Shown: in pieces, positions 51,232-59,463 of the stretch
How the letters are laid out: every line of letters begins with the position of its first letter
Position numbering within the stretch: the stretch's first letter is position 1
DNA from: JAUILH01 sp964230215
GTDB lineage: Bacteria > Bacteroidota > Bacteroidia > Flavobacteriales_D > JAUILH01
Assembly (NCBI GenBank): GCA_964230215.1
Contig: CAXRGQ010000006.1
Coordinates: forward strand, 558,001 to 622,000
Direction of reading: 5' to 3'
DNA: 64,000 nt
Translations under genes and position numbers: made by a program
The notes under the pieces: model-generated
What the model was told of the DNA's origin: nothing
What the model saw: only the letters and a program-made list of their open reading frames with translations
Databases searched by the model: none

Positions 51232-52278
51232 TTAATTAAAATCTTTGCTATTGGCTGCGTAATTGCGCCATCTTTCGAGTAAGTCCACCATATCCGCAGG
51301 TAATTCAGAATCGAACTCCATAAACTCACCCGTATCAGGATGGGTAAAACCAAGATATTTGGCATGTAAAGCTTGTCGTGGGCAGGCTTCATTACAATTC
51401 GCGACAAACTGCTTGTACTTAGTAAACGTGGTGCCTTTTAGAATCTTGTCTCCGCCATACTCGGGGTCTCCAAATAAGGTATGTCGAATGTGCTTCATGT
51501 GCGCGCGGATTTGGTGGGTACGACCCGTTTCCAATCTGCATTCAATCAGACTTACGTAGCCAATACGCTCAAGCACCTTATAGTGTGTGACGGCTGCTTT
51601 ACCATACTCGCCATCCTCATACACCTGCATTATTTTTCTGTCCTTTAATGAACGTCCAATATGCCCTTCTACCGTGCCTTCATCCTCTTCAAAGTCGCCC
51701 CAAACCAAAGCGTAGTACTTTCGTTTACTCGTTCTATCAAAGAACTGTTTGGCCAAATGCGCCAGTGCATGCTCAGTCTTCGCAATTACCATCAAGCCGG
51801 TAGTGTTTTTATCCAATCTGTGCACCAATCCAGGGCGACCCGCATAATCGTCTCTTTGAGGTAATGAATCAAAATGGTATACCAAGGCATTTACAAGGGT
51901 TCCAGAGTAGTTGTTAAACCCAGGGTGAACGACCATATCCGCTGGCTTGTTAAGCACTAGTACCGTGTCGTCTTCATAGACAATATCTAAAGGAATATTC
52001 TCTGGCAGAATCTCCGTCTCTCGCACTGGATAAGGCAGCACAATAGAAATCGAGTCATTGGGTTTAACCTTATAGTTTGGTTTCACCTCATTGTCGTTCA
52101 CTAAAATGTTCCCAGATTTAGCAGCAGATTGAATCTTATTCCGTGATGTATTGGGCATGCGATCAATCAAGAACTTATCGATTCTTAAAGGCTCTTGCCC
52201 AGGGTCCGCAACAAAATTATAGTGTTCGTACAACTCCTCTTCGGAATTGTCATTATTGTCATCGATTTCTTCTGACAT
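51232..52278 (-). CDS. RluA/RluD-family pseudouridine synthase
   Basis: A 348-residue rRNA-modifying enzyme. Residues about 20-80 form an S4 RNA-binding domain (PLRIDKFLIDRMPNTSR). The catalytic core shows GRPGLVHRLDKNTTG with the nucleophile Asp in HRLD, then YYALVWG and GRTHQIRAHM. The usual target would be 23S rRNA as in RluD, which is inference. Its start shares one base with the stop of the T9SS protein upstream (TAATG), so the two are probably co-transcribed. Confidence 0.92.
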   Translation of the reverse strand: MSEEIDDNNDNSEEELYEHYNFVADPGQEPLRIDKFLIDRMPNTSRNKIQSAAKSGNILVNDNEVKPNYKVKPNDSISIVLPYPVRETEILPENIPLDIVYEDDTVLVLNKPADMVVHPGFNNYSGTLVNALVYHFDSLPQRDDYAGRPGLVHRLDKNTTGLMVIAKTEHALAHLAKQFFDRTSKRKYYALVWGDFEEDEGTVEGHIGRSLKDRKIMQVYEDGEYGKAAVTHYKVLERIGYVSLIECRLETGRTHQIRAHMKHIRHTLFGDPEYGGDKILKGTTFTKYKQFVANCNEACPRQALHAKYLGFTHPDTGEFMEFDSELPADMVDLLERWRNYAANSKDFN

Positions 52279-54509
52279 TAGTTTTTAAGAAATTTAATAG
52301 TCGTGCGTCTTCCGCTATCGTCGATAAGGTTCATGAAATACAAACCATTCGAGTAATCACTGATATTAAGTGAATTCCCTGATTGAATATTCCCTTGATC
52401 AATCAATGCACCTGTAATGGAAAGTACTTGATACTGCAAATTATCGTAAGTATTCACATCTAAGGTTATACTCGCGTTCGATGGATTTGGATAAACGATG
52501 GCTTCTAATTTCTCAGTAGGGTCAGTCGGTACGCCCAAGAATCCGTCTAATTGAGAAACAAATACTGGTCGCATCATTGGGCTTCCTTCGTAGCTAGAAG
52601 TCGTCCAAAAAGCACCCACGTTATAGAATACTCTGTCATTATTAATTAAGTTTCTATCAAATCCAATGTTCAACACATCTGGATCTGTCTGCACCCAACC
52701 GATATAGTAAGTGCCAGATACTTCAATTCTCACCCCTTCGTTGCCATTACCATCCTTTAAGAAGTACTCAACAAAACCATTTGCCTTGTTGCTGTAAATA
52801 GGGCTTTCTCCGAATAAACCATCCGTTTGGTACAGAATATTTCCAGGTTTACCAGAACCATCATCTTCCCAAATAGTCAATCGCAATAAGTTCTGACTAA
52901 CATCATTAGCAGACGGTGCCCAATGAATCATAATACTTCTAATCGAGTCTGGCTGGGCTATTTCAAATTGGTAGGCAAACTGTGCTCCCGATCCATAGAT
53001 TCCGTAAGCCGCTTCAGCCGTACCATCATCATAGGCGTAATAATTACTCATTACCTGCTCAAAACGAACGGTATCGTTGTAGCCAAAGAAATAAGGGTCA
53101 TCCGTTTCGATGGTATGACAGATGTCAAAAATCGCCATTGTATCGTTCACCGCTGTATCCAGAATAAATCCTGCCTCAGGATAGAAAATCTCCTTCGACT
53201 CCATGGCGTTAACGTTGTTTGTTGCTCCCGTCACATAAGCAACCGAGTCAGTCAGTGCATTTTGATATTTCGTATACATGTGAGCTACGCCCGCAAATAA
53301 GTCTTCTGCCACATTGTTATTGTTATAAACCGTCATAAATGAGGTATCCACGGTATAGAAATCTGGATCCCATTTGTAATGTTTCCATGGCATTGCGGTA
53401 TAATCATTTAGCACACCGTAGCTCTCATACTGGAAGGCAACATCCGCAAATATGCTATCAGAAGCTGGGCGATCGTTTAGGTACACATAATCGATATGCC
53501 AGTGATCCAAATTACCTGAAGTAGACGCGTAATTCTTAAATCTAAATCTAAATCCATCCGCAAAATAAGCGTTCTGATTTAACTCGATTTGCACGTATTC
53601 AAAGGTATCTAAAGGCACACCGGGCGTGCTCCACACATATTGCCATGCATTCGAATCTGGCACCCAAAACTCTAGTGTTAAACTATCTTGACCTTCAGGC
53701 TCATTCCCTAAACCAGTGCTTTGATAGAAAAAGCTTAAATAAGTCGTAGTAGAAATGTGACTTGCCATGCTAATTGGCTTGGACGTCAAATAATCTGCAA
53801 TCTCGTATGCGTTTACATTTCCGAAAGAGTATGGATATCCATTCTCATCCAATCCATCAAAAGTAGCTACACCAACAGTTGGTGGATCAATAGGGTATCT
53901 GCTATTTCTGTATGCATAATTATCAACCCAAATAAAGTTGGTATCTCGTGCAGTTGGCGACACAAGATATATCGTAACACTGTCTTGCCATAAATCCGGA
54001 ATCCATGTGGTATCGTTAACGTCACCTGTAATCATGGCACTCGAATCGTGTACATTGTATGGAGGCCATAAATCCACAATATTTGCGGTAAACGGATATT
54101 CAGATACATCATACAAGACATACTGTGTTGGCGAAAATGCTGTTCTGGTAGAGACAACCGAATCAGCCGTAGACAAGGTATCGTATTGGTATAAAAACGT
54201 GGTATCGGTTGCAAACGAATCTAGTGGAATGGGTGCTGTTAGACCTGTATCCCAAAGTAGATATTGAACCGAATCCAAAACATTCGCATCACCTGGCTGT
54301 GCATCATAGGGCACAAATTTGTTGGTAGAGAAATCATCTCTAATTGGAAGGTCTATCGTATCCTCGTAATAGATAAATGTGCCGTCGACATTTCTTTTTT
54401 GATTCTTGATTAAAGACTCGTTTGTAATTAAATCGTTCAAAACTTCATGCTGAGCAGATACAATACCTGCGCTAAGCACAAACAACAATATGGCAGTAAG
54501 TTTCATCAT
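52278..54509 (-). CDS. Secreted protein with T9SS sorting domain
   Basis: A 743-residue secreted protein. ATG 54509 (MMKLTAILLF, signal peptide ending VSAQ) is preferred to the in-frame ATG at 54548, which would overlap the PASTA gene. The body is beta-rich, Asp/Tyr-rich and includes DHWHIDYVYLNDR, a carbohydrate-binding-like stretch, and YYAYDDGTAEAAYG. No catalytic motif was recognised. The last 75 residues (AIVYPNPSNASITLDV to the end) are a type A T9SS sorting domain. Confidence 0.85.
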   Translation of the reverse strand: MMKLTAILLFVLSAGIVSAQHEVLNDLITNESLIKNQKRNVDGTFIYYEDTIDLPIRDDFSTNKFVPYDAQPGDANVLDSVQYLLWDTGLTAPIPLDSFATDTTFLYQYDTLSTADSVVSTRTAFSPTQYVLYDVSEYPFTANIVDLWPPYNVHDSSAMITGDVNDTTWIPDLWQDSVTIYLVSPTARDTNFIWVDNYAYRNSRYPIDPPTVGVATFDGLDENGYPYSFGNVNAYEIADYLTSKPISMASHISTTTYLSFFYQSTGLGNEPEGQDSLTLEFWVPDSNAWQYVWSTPGVPLDTFEYVQIELNQNAYFADGFRFRFKNYASTSGNLDHWHIDYVYLNDRPASDSIFADVAFQYESYGVLNDYTAMPWKHYKWDPDFYTVDTSFMTVYNNNNVAEDLFAGVAHMYTKYQNALTDSVAYVTGATNNVNAMESKEIFYPEAGFILDTAVNDTMAIFDICHTIETDDPYFFGYNDTVRFEQVMSNYYAYDDGTAEAAYGIYGSGAQFAYQFEIAQPDSIRSIMIHWAPSANDVSQNLLRLTIWEDDGSGKPGNILYQTDGLFGESPIYSNKANGFVEYFLKDGNGNEGVRIEVSGTYYIGWVQTDPDVLNIGFDRNLINNDRVFYNVGAFWTTSSYEGSPMMRPVFVSQLDGFLGVPTDPTEKLEAIVYPNPSNASITLDVNTYDNLQYQVLSITGALIDQGNIQSGNSLNISDYSNGLYFMNLIDDSGRRTTIKFLKN

Positions 54510-54513
54510 AGTA

Positions 54514-55338
54514 TTATTCGCCATCATTGATTGCTTTTTGTGTGCCAAACCAAATGGTCACATCCGTTCCAGAAGGTGCAGCTGATTCGCCACCGCCAGC
54601 AGGAATTTGTTTTATAACCACAGCACTGAGAGAGTCTTCCTCAGTTTCACAAGTTTCGCATCCAGCATAATTTACAATCAAAGACGCATTAGATAAACGC
54701 TTACTTGCCTCCGTTATTGTCATACCCATTAAATCGGGAACCAGAACGTTTTGCGCAGCGCCCTCACCCACTACTAAAGTCACTACTGACTTAGGCGGTA
54801 ACTTAGTACCCGGTGCAATATCGTTATCCGCGTTCTTTAAGCTCTTTCCTTCATGCAGTAAGTCCAAAACATACTTGCCATCATGCGGTACCGTCTTAAT
54901 CTTTACCACCAGACTTCTTGACTTTAATTTTTCTTCAGCCATTCGTCTACTTAGGTCAATTACATTCGGAATTTCTTTTCCCGGAGGAATAACGGACTGC
55001 AATAATAATGTGACATTTCTATCCTTTTTAACCATCATTCCACTTGAATCAGATGGAAGTGGTTCCTGAAAAACAACCGTTCCGGGTTCATATCCATCGA
55101 TATACACCGAATCCACATTCACTACCAGGCCTTCAGACTCCAATTCTTTCACTGCTTGATCGCCTTTCATTCCGTAGTAGGCCTTCATTTCTTGCTCCAC
55201 ATCATGTCTAGTATAATCAAACATGTGATCCATCAAGAAATAATAAATCAGATAGGACACTAAAATGGCTCCTAATACATTCAGGATAAAACCCCAAGAA
55301 ATGAGGAAATTACCAAAGGCTTTTAACTTGTTTTTCAT
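54514..55338 (-). CDS. Membrane-anchored PASTA domain protein
   Basis: A 274-residue protein from ATG 55338 (an in-frame ATG at 55374 adds 12 residues). One membrane helix (about 16-38, ISWGFILNVLGAILVSYLIYY split here) anchors it, followed by three PASTA-like domains that begin VEQEMKAYYGMKGDQ, IPNVIDLSRRMAEEKLKS and VPDLMGMTITEASKRLS. PASTA domains bind uncrosslinked peptidoglycan or muropeptides; there is no kinase or penicillin-binding domain attached. It lies beside ddl on the opposite strand, another cell-wall gene. Four bases separate it from the T9SS protein gene. Confidence 0.82.
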   Translation of the reverse strand: MKNKLKAFGNFLISWGFILNVLGAILVSYLIYYFLMDHMFDYTRHDVEQEMKAYYGMKGDQAVKELESEGLVVNVDSVYIDGYEPGTVVFQEPLPSDSSGMMVKKDRNVTLLLQSVIPPGKEIPNVIDLSRRMAEEKLKSRSLVVKIKTVPHDGKYVLDLLHEGKSLKNADNDIAPGTKLPPKSVVTLVVGEGAAQNVLVPDLMGMTITEASKRLSNASLIVNYAGCETCETEEDSLSAVVIKQIPAGGGESAAPSGTDVTIWFGTQKAINDGE

Positions 55339-55471
55339 TAGTGGAAACAAATATAAAAAAATAGGTGCATGCATTGTCCCCTAAATGTATATTCGACTAT
55401 CAACAAAGCACTATTAGTAATTCATTCACTATTATTTGAAAAACTGAGCGTACTTGAACGTAAATTGCAGT

Positions 55472-56440
55472 ATGAAGTTGAATATTGCTGCAATATCTGG
55501 TGGCTTCTCGTCAGAAAAGGTGATTTCTGAAAAGAGTATTAAGACCATAATTAAACATTTAGATGCTTCTAAATACAATAGCTATCATGTAAGCATTGAC
55601 CAAAACAACTGGCAATGTCTACACAACGGAGCCTCCTATCCAATTGATCGCGGTGATTTTAGTGTGCCTGATTTAGGCCTTAAATTCGACTTTGCCTTCA
55701 TCATGATTCATGGTACCCCTGGAGAAGATGGTTTGCTACAAGCTTATTTTGATCTGCTAAACATTCGTTATTCCACATGTAATCACGAAATGTCCACACT
55801 TACATTCGACAAATGGGCATGTAACAATGTACTGAGGGCGCTGGGCTATAATTGTGCTAAATCAAGGCTATTGCGATTGGATGAAAGCTACTCAAAGGAA
55901 AGACTGGTAGACACTTTGGGACTTCCCGTCTTTGTTAAGCCTAATGATGGTGGATCGAGCTTTGGCATTAGTAGAGTCAATAAAATTGAAGATTTAGATG
56001 CCGCTATAAGCAAAGCCAGAAGTGAAGGCACAAGCTGTGTTATTGAAGCCTTTATTGAAGGCTATGAAATTACGGTGGGCGCGTACAGAGATGAAAATGA
56101 CATTGTAGTGCTTCCTATAACCGAAATTCGCACTACAAACGAATTCTTTGATTTTGGCGCAAAATATTCGGGCGAGTCGGAAGAAATAACACCTGCCGAG
56201 ATTCCAGATGAGGTTGCGGAAAAAGTAAACACCATTGTATATAACGTTTACAAAAAACTGGGATTAGAAGGTTTAATTCGCATAGATTTCATGATAAAAA
56301 ATGGTGATCCCTACCTTATTGAAATCAATACAGTACCCGGTTTTAGTGAAGCATCCATAGTACCTCAGCAGATTCGTGCAGCAGGCATGACCATCGAAGA
56401 AGTACTAGATGCTGTTATCACTTATGGTTTAAGAAAATAA
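55472..56440 (+). CDS. ddl: D-alanine-D-alanine ligase
   Basis: A 322-residue ATP-grasp ligase that makes the D-Ala-D-Ala of peptidoglycan. ATG 55472 is chosen over the upstream TTG at 55454 because the protein then starts at the conserved KLNIAAISGGFSSE. Signatures: PVFVKPNDGGSSFGISRV, EGYEITVGAY, IRIDFMIKNGDPYLIEINT and PGFSEASIVPQ. It is divergent from the PASTA gene and followed by porT after 35 bases. Confidence 0.95.
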   Translation: MKLNIAAISGGFSSEKVISEKSIKTIIKHLDASKYNSYHVSIDQNNWQCLHNGASYPIDRGDFSVPDLGLKFDFAFIMIHGTPGEDGLLQAYFDLLNIRYSTCNHEMSTLTFDKWACNNVLRALGYNCAKSRLLRLDESYSKERLVDTLGLPVFVKPNDGGSSFGISRVNKIEDLDAAISKARSEGTSCVIEAFIEGYEITVGAYRDENDIVVLPITEIRTTNEFFDFGAKYSGESEEITPAEIPDEVAEKVNTIVYNVYKKLGLEGLIRIDFMIKNGDPYLIEINTVPGFSEASIVPQQIRAAGMTIEEVLDAVITYGLRK

Positions 56441-56446
56441 TTGCGC

Positions 56447-56454
56447 TATTTTTG
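56447..56454 (+). promoter_or_regulatory. Putative -7 promoter box (TATTTTTG)
   Basis: TATTTTTG is an exact TAnnTTTG match in the 35-base gap between ddl and porT, 21 bases before the porT ATG. No -33 TTG was placed. Confidence 0.4.
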
Positions 56455-56475
56455 CGTTCACTTTGGTATTACACA

Positions 56476-57183
56476 ATGCGTAACGCTTTAATTATATCAC
56501 TTTTGTTTTGTATGCTCGGCCCAGCAATGGCACAGCAGCAAAAACCTAAGAACCGTGCTGGCGATTTTTCAGGACAGAAAAGACGCTTCCACTTTGGTTT
56601 TACTTTGGGGTATAATCGCGCATCTTTTGATTTACGCACCAAACCGGATTTCACATTTGAGGATTCACTCCTTTCATTGGACATCAAACCTACACCTGGT
56701 TTTAACTTGGGTATCATTAGTTCTTTACACTTAGACCCGAACTGGAAATTGCGCTTTATTCCTACTTTATCGTTTCAGGACAGAAGTATGAATTACAGAT
56801 TTCTTGACAATGGTGAGGTTGAATCCATAGAACATAGAGTTGAATCTACCTTTATCGACTTTCCACTGCTCTTGAAATGGCGAACGGATCGCATCAACAA
56901 CTGGTGTGTTTACCTAATTGGTGGTGGGGCGTATAGCATAGATATGGCGTCTCGTGAAGATGTGGATGGTTTTGAGCCCGTTGTAAAAATCAAAAAAACA
57001 GATTATAGCGCTCACATTGGAGGTGGTGTTGATTTCTTTCTTCCCTACTTTAAGTTTGGGGTTGAGTTGAAAGTATGCGCCGGTATTCCAAACGTTCATC
57101 TGCAGGACAATAATTTCCTTTCAAATCCAATCTCTAGTATTCGCACAAAAGTTTGGTTACTTTCCTTTACTTTTGAGGGCTAA
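56476..57183 (+). CDS. porT: T9SS outer-membrane protein PorT
   Basis: A 235-residue protein, ATG 56476 (signal peptide ending AMAQ; the in-frame start 24 bases earlier is less likely). Conserved PorT pieces: KRRFHFGFTLGYNRASF, GFNLGIIS, RVESTFIDFPLLLKW and VYLIGGGAYSIDM, then GVDFFLPYFKFG. PorT is an outer-membrane beta-barrel needed for the type IX secretion system that exports the four sorting-domain proteins of this window. Its stop overlaps the next start by TAATG. Confidence 0.88.
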   Translation: MRNALIISLLFCMLGPAMAQQQKPKNRAGDFSGQKRRFHFGFTLGYNRASFDLRTKPDFTFEDSLLSLDIKPTPGFNLGIISSLHLDPNWKLRFIPTLSFQDRSMNYRFLDNGEVESIEHRVESTFIDFPLLLKWRTDRINNWCVYLIGGGAYSIDMASREDVDGFEPVVKIKKTDYSAHIGGGVDFFLPYFKFGVELKVCAGIPNVHLQDNNFLSNPISSIRTKVWLLSFTFEG

Positions 57184-58760
57184 TGCCACGGGAAATCGAA
57201 CTAAAAATATTACCTAAACTTGCTTACGATGATGAAGCCATTGCACGTGCCATTGTCGCCGAATGCAAAATTGAACCCTCAAGTCTAAGTGGCTTTAACG
57301 TGCTAAAGCGCAGCATAGACGCCAGAAAAAAACCTATTCAGTACTTCTTAAGATTAGATGTTTTTATTGATGAGGAATTCCATGCTATAGACTATCCAGG
57401 TTTAGTATATCAAGACGTTCGCAATGCCGAGCCAGTGCATATTATTGGCATGGGACCGGCAGGCATGTTTGCAGCTCTAAAATGCATTAGTCTTGGTTTG
57501 AAGCCATTAATTATTGAGCGTGGTAAGGACGTTCGGGAGCGAAGACGCGATTTGGCCAAGATAACCCGTGATCACATTGTAAATCCCGAGAGCAACTATT
57601 GTTTTGGTGAAGGCGGTGCGGGCACGTATTCAGACGGAAAACTCTACACACGATCCAAAAAGCGTGGAGATTTACTTGAAGTACTTAACACTCTGGTACA
57701 ACACGGAGCGGATCCTTACATCTTACAGGATGCACATCCACATATCGGAACTAACAAACTGCCTAAAATCATCGAGGAAATTCGCGCTACAATTCTTGAG
57801 CACGGTGGCGAAATACACTTCAATACCAAGTTGACAGATATTCACCATAAAGACAATAAAATTGAAAGCATAGAGCTGAATGGTGAAACAACTATTCCAT
57901 GTACACACTTGATTTTAGCGACAGGACATTCTGCCCGCGACATTTTCTACCTTCTAGACAAAAAACACATCAAAATTGAAGCGAAACCTTTTGCCTTAGG
58001 GGTAAGAATTGAGCATCCTCAGGAAGTAATTGATCAGATTCAATATAAATGTGATGATAGAGGCGAATATCTGCCGCCCGCAAGTTATAATTTGGTAAAA
58101 CAAGTAAACGGAAGGGGTGTTTACAGTTTCTGTATGTGTCCGGGAGGCATTATTGCACCTTGCGCCACCAATCAGGATGAAGTAGTTACCAACGGATGGT
58201 CGCCTTCCAAAAGAGATAATGAACACGCGAATTCTGGTTTTGTAACAGAGATTGGATTACAAGACATGGATATTGATAAATACGGTGCGCTGGCCGGCGT
58301 AGAATTCCAAAAAGCGGTTGAACACAAGGCATGGGTAGCCGCTGGAAAAACGCAAAAAGTACCAGCTCAGCGCGCGCTAGATTTTCTTAATAAAACGGAA
58401 AGTAAAGACCTGCCATCAAGCTCCTATTTACCGGGAATTGTGAGTGTAAACTTATGGGATGTACTGCCCGATTTTGTTGCAAAAAGTATTGCGGGTGCAC
58501 TTAGGCAAATTTCAAAACACATGCCCAAGTATGTTACAAATGATGCTGTTTTGCATGCCGTTGAAAGTCGTACATCATCGCCTGTGCGTATTCCAAGAGA
58601 TAAGGAATCACTTCAACATGTCGAGATTGAAGGTTTGTATCCCTGCGGTGAAGGTGCTGGTTATGCGGGCGGAATAGTGAGTGCGGCGGTAGATGGTATT
58701 CGCTGCGTTAAAGCAATTAAGCTTGTTTGCGACGGTACAACTCCCCCATCAAAAGATTAG
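57183..58760 (+). CDS. FAD-dependent oxidoreductase, unknown substrate
   Basis: A 525-residue flavoprotein. An N-terminal region of about 90 residues with no close match precedes the dinucleotide motif IIGMGPAGMFAALKC and IIERGKDVRERRRD (residues about 97-130), then GEGGAGTYSDGKLYTRSK, LILATGHSARD and, near the end, GLYPCGEGAGYAGGI. This arrangement is the Bacteroidota NAD(P)/FAD-dependent oxidoreductase family of unknown substrate. The stop overlaps the minus-strand methyltransferase by 44 bases. Confidence 0.85.
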   Translation: MPREIELKILPKLAYDDEAIARAIVAECKIEPSSLSGFNVLKRSIDARKKPIQYFLRLDVFIDEEFHAIDYPGLVYQDVRNAEPVHIIGMGPAGMFAALKCISLGLKPLIIERGKDVRERRRDLAKITRDHIVNPESNYCFGEGGAGTYSDGKLYTRSKKRGDLLEVLNTLVQHGADPYILQDAHPHIGTNKLPKIIEEIRATILEHGGEIHFNTKLTDIHHKDNKIESIELNGETTIPCTHLILATGHSARDIFYLLDKKHIKIEAKPFALGVRIEHPQEVIDQIQYKCDDRGEYLPPASYNLVKQVNGRGVYSFCMCPGGIIAPCATNQDEVVTNGWSPSKRDNEHANSGFVTEIGLQDMDIDKYGALAGVEFQKAVEHKAWVAAGKTQKVPAQRALDFLNKTESKDLPSSSYLPGIVSVNLWDVLPDFVAKSIAGALRQISKHMPKYVTNDAVLHAVESRTSSPVRIPRDKESLQHVEIEGLYPCGEGAGYAGGIVSAAVDGIRCVKAIKLVCDGTTPPSKD

Positions 58761-59442
58761 CCGTCATAGCCAGATTTAATGATTCTTGCTGACCCTTGCC
58801 GGGAATGCTAATCAGTTTGCTCTCACCGTCAAAGGCAAATGCTGAGATGCCATTCGCTTCATTCCCAAATACAAACATGGCGTCTTCCGATATTTCATTA
58901 TTGCTATAAATTGATTCGCCGTGCATATCAAGCATATAGATCGGCAAGGATGACTCTGCCAACAAGGCATTCAAATCTTTATATAAGACATTCACATGAA
59001 ACATAGCTCCCATGCTGGCGCGCACAACTTTCGAATTGTACTTGTCTACAGAATCAAGGGAACACACAATATTTTTAAATCCAAACCAGTGAGCACTGCG
59101 CATTATGGTTCCTAAATTTCCAGGGTCTCTAATTTTGTCGAAAACCAATACAGGGCCTTCTTTTACTTCATTGTCGTATTGAAACTTAGCAAGTGCCAAA
59201 CACTTATGTGGATTGTTGTGTGATGAGATCTTATCTAAGGTGTTTTTGTCAATCAAGGTGAAGTCTATCGGCAAATCCGAATCCTCTGTACCATACACTT
59301 CAGTCAGTTCAACATTAGCTGAAATAGCCTCCTTCACCAATTTTTCTCCCTCTATTAAATACAGACATTCTTGATCCCTGAATTTCTTGAGATGTAATTG
59401 CTGAATTCTTTTTATTTCATTTTTTGATAACACCTTATCCAT
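58717..59442 (-). CDS. TrmH/SpoU-family RNA 2'-O-methyltransferase
   Basis: A 241-residue SPOUT enzyme, ATG 59442 (MDKVLSKNEI); an in-frame ATG at 59469 is less likely. Substrate-binding N-terminal domain (YLIEGEKLVKEAI), then the knotted SPOUT core: motif 1 RDPGNLGTIMRSAHWFGF, motif 2 FGNEANGIS and motif 3 IPGKGQQESLNLAMTA. The exact RNA target (tRNA or rRNA) is not determinable. It converges with the FAD oxidoreductase, sharing 44 bases at the 3' ends. Confidence 0.92.
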   Translation of the reverse strand: MDKVLSKNEIKRIQQLHLKKFRDQECLYLIEGEKLVKEAISANVELTEVYGTEDSDLPIDFTLIDKNTLDKISSHNNPHKCLALAKFQYDNEVKEGPVLVFDKIRDPGNLGTIMRSAHWFGFKNIVCSLDSVDKYNSKVVRASMGAMFHVNVLYKDLNALLAESSLPIYMLDMHGESIYSNNEISEDAMFVFGNEANGISAFAFDGESKLISIPGKGQQESLNLAMTANLLMGELYRRKQA

Positions 59443-59455
59443 ATTTGTAGATTTG
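59424..59455 (+). promoter_or_regulatory. Putative promoter, TTG - 21 bases - TAGATTTG
   Basis: TTG at 59424-59426 and TAGATTTG at 59448-59455, an exact TAnnTTTG, with 21 bases between. It lies 8 bases before the tamL ATG (59464) and overlaps the start of the divergent methyltransferase gene. Confidence 0.5.
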
Positions 59456-59463
59456 TAAAGATA

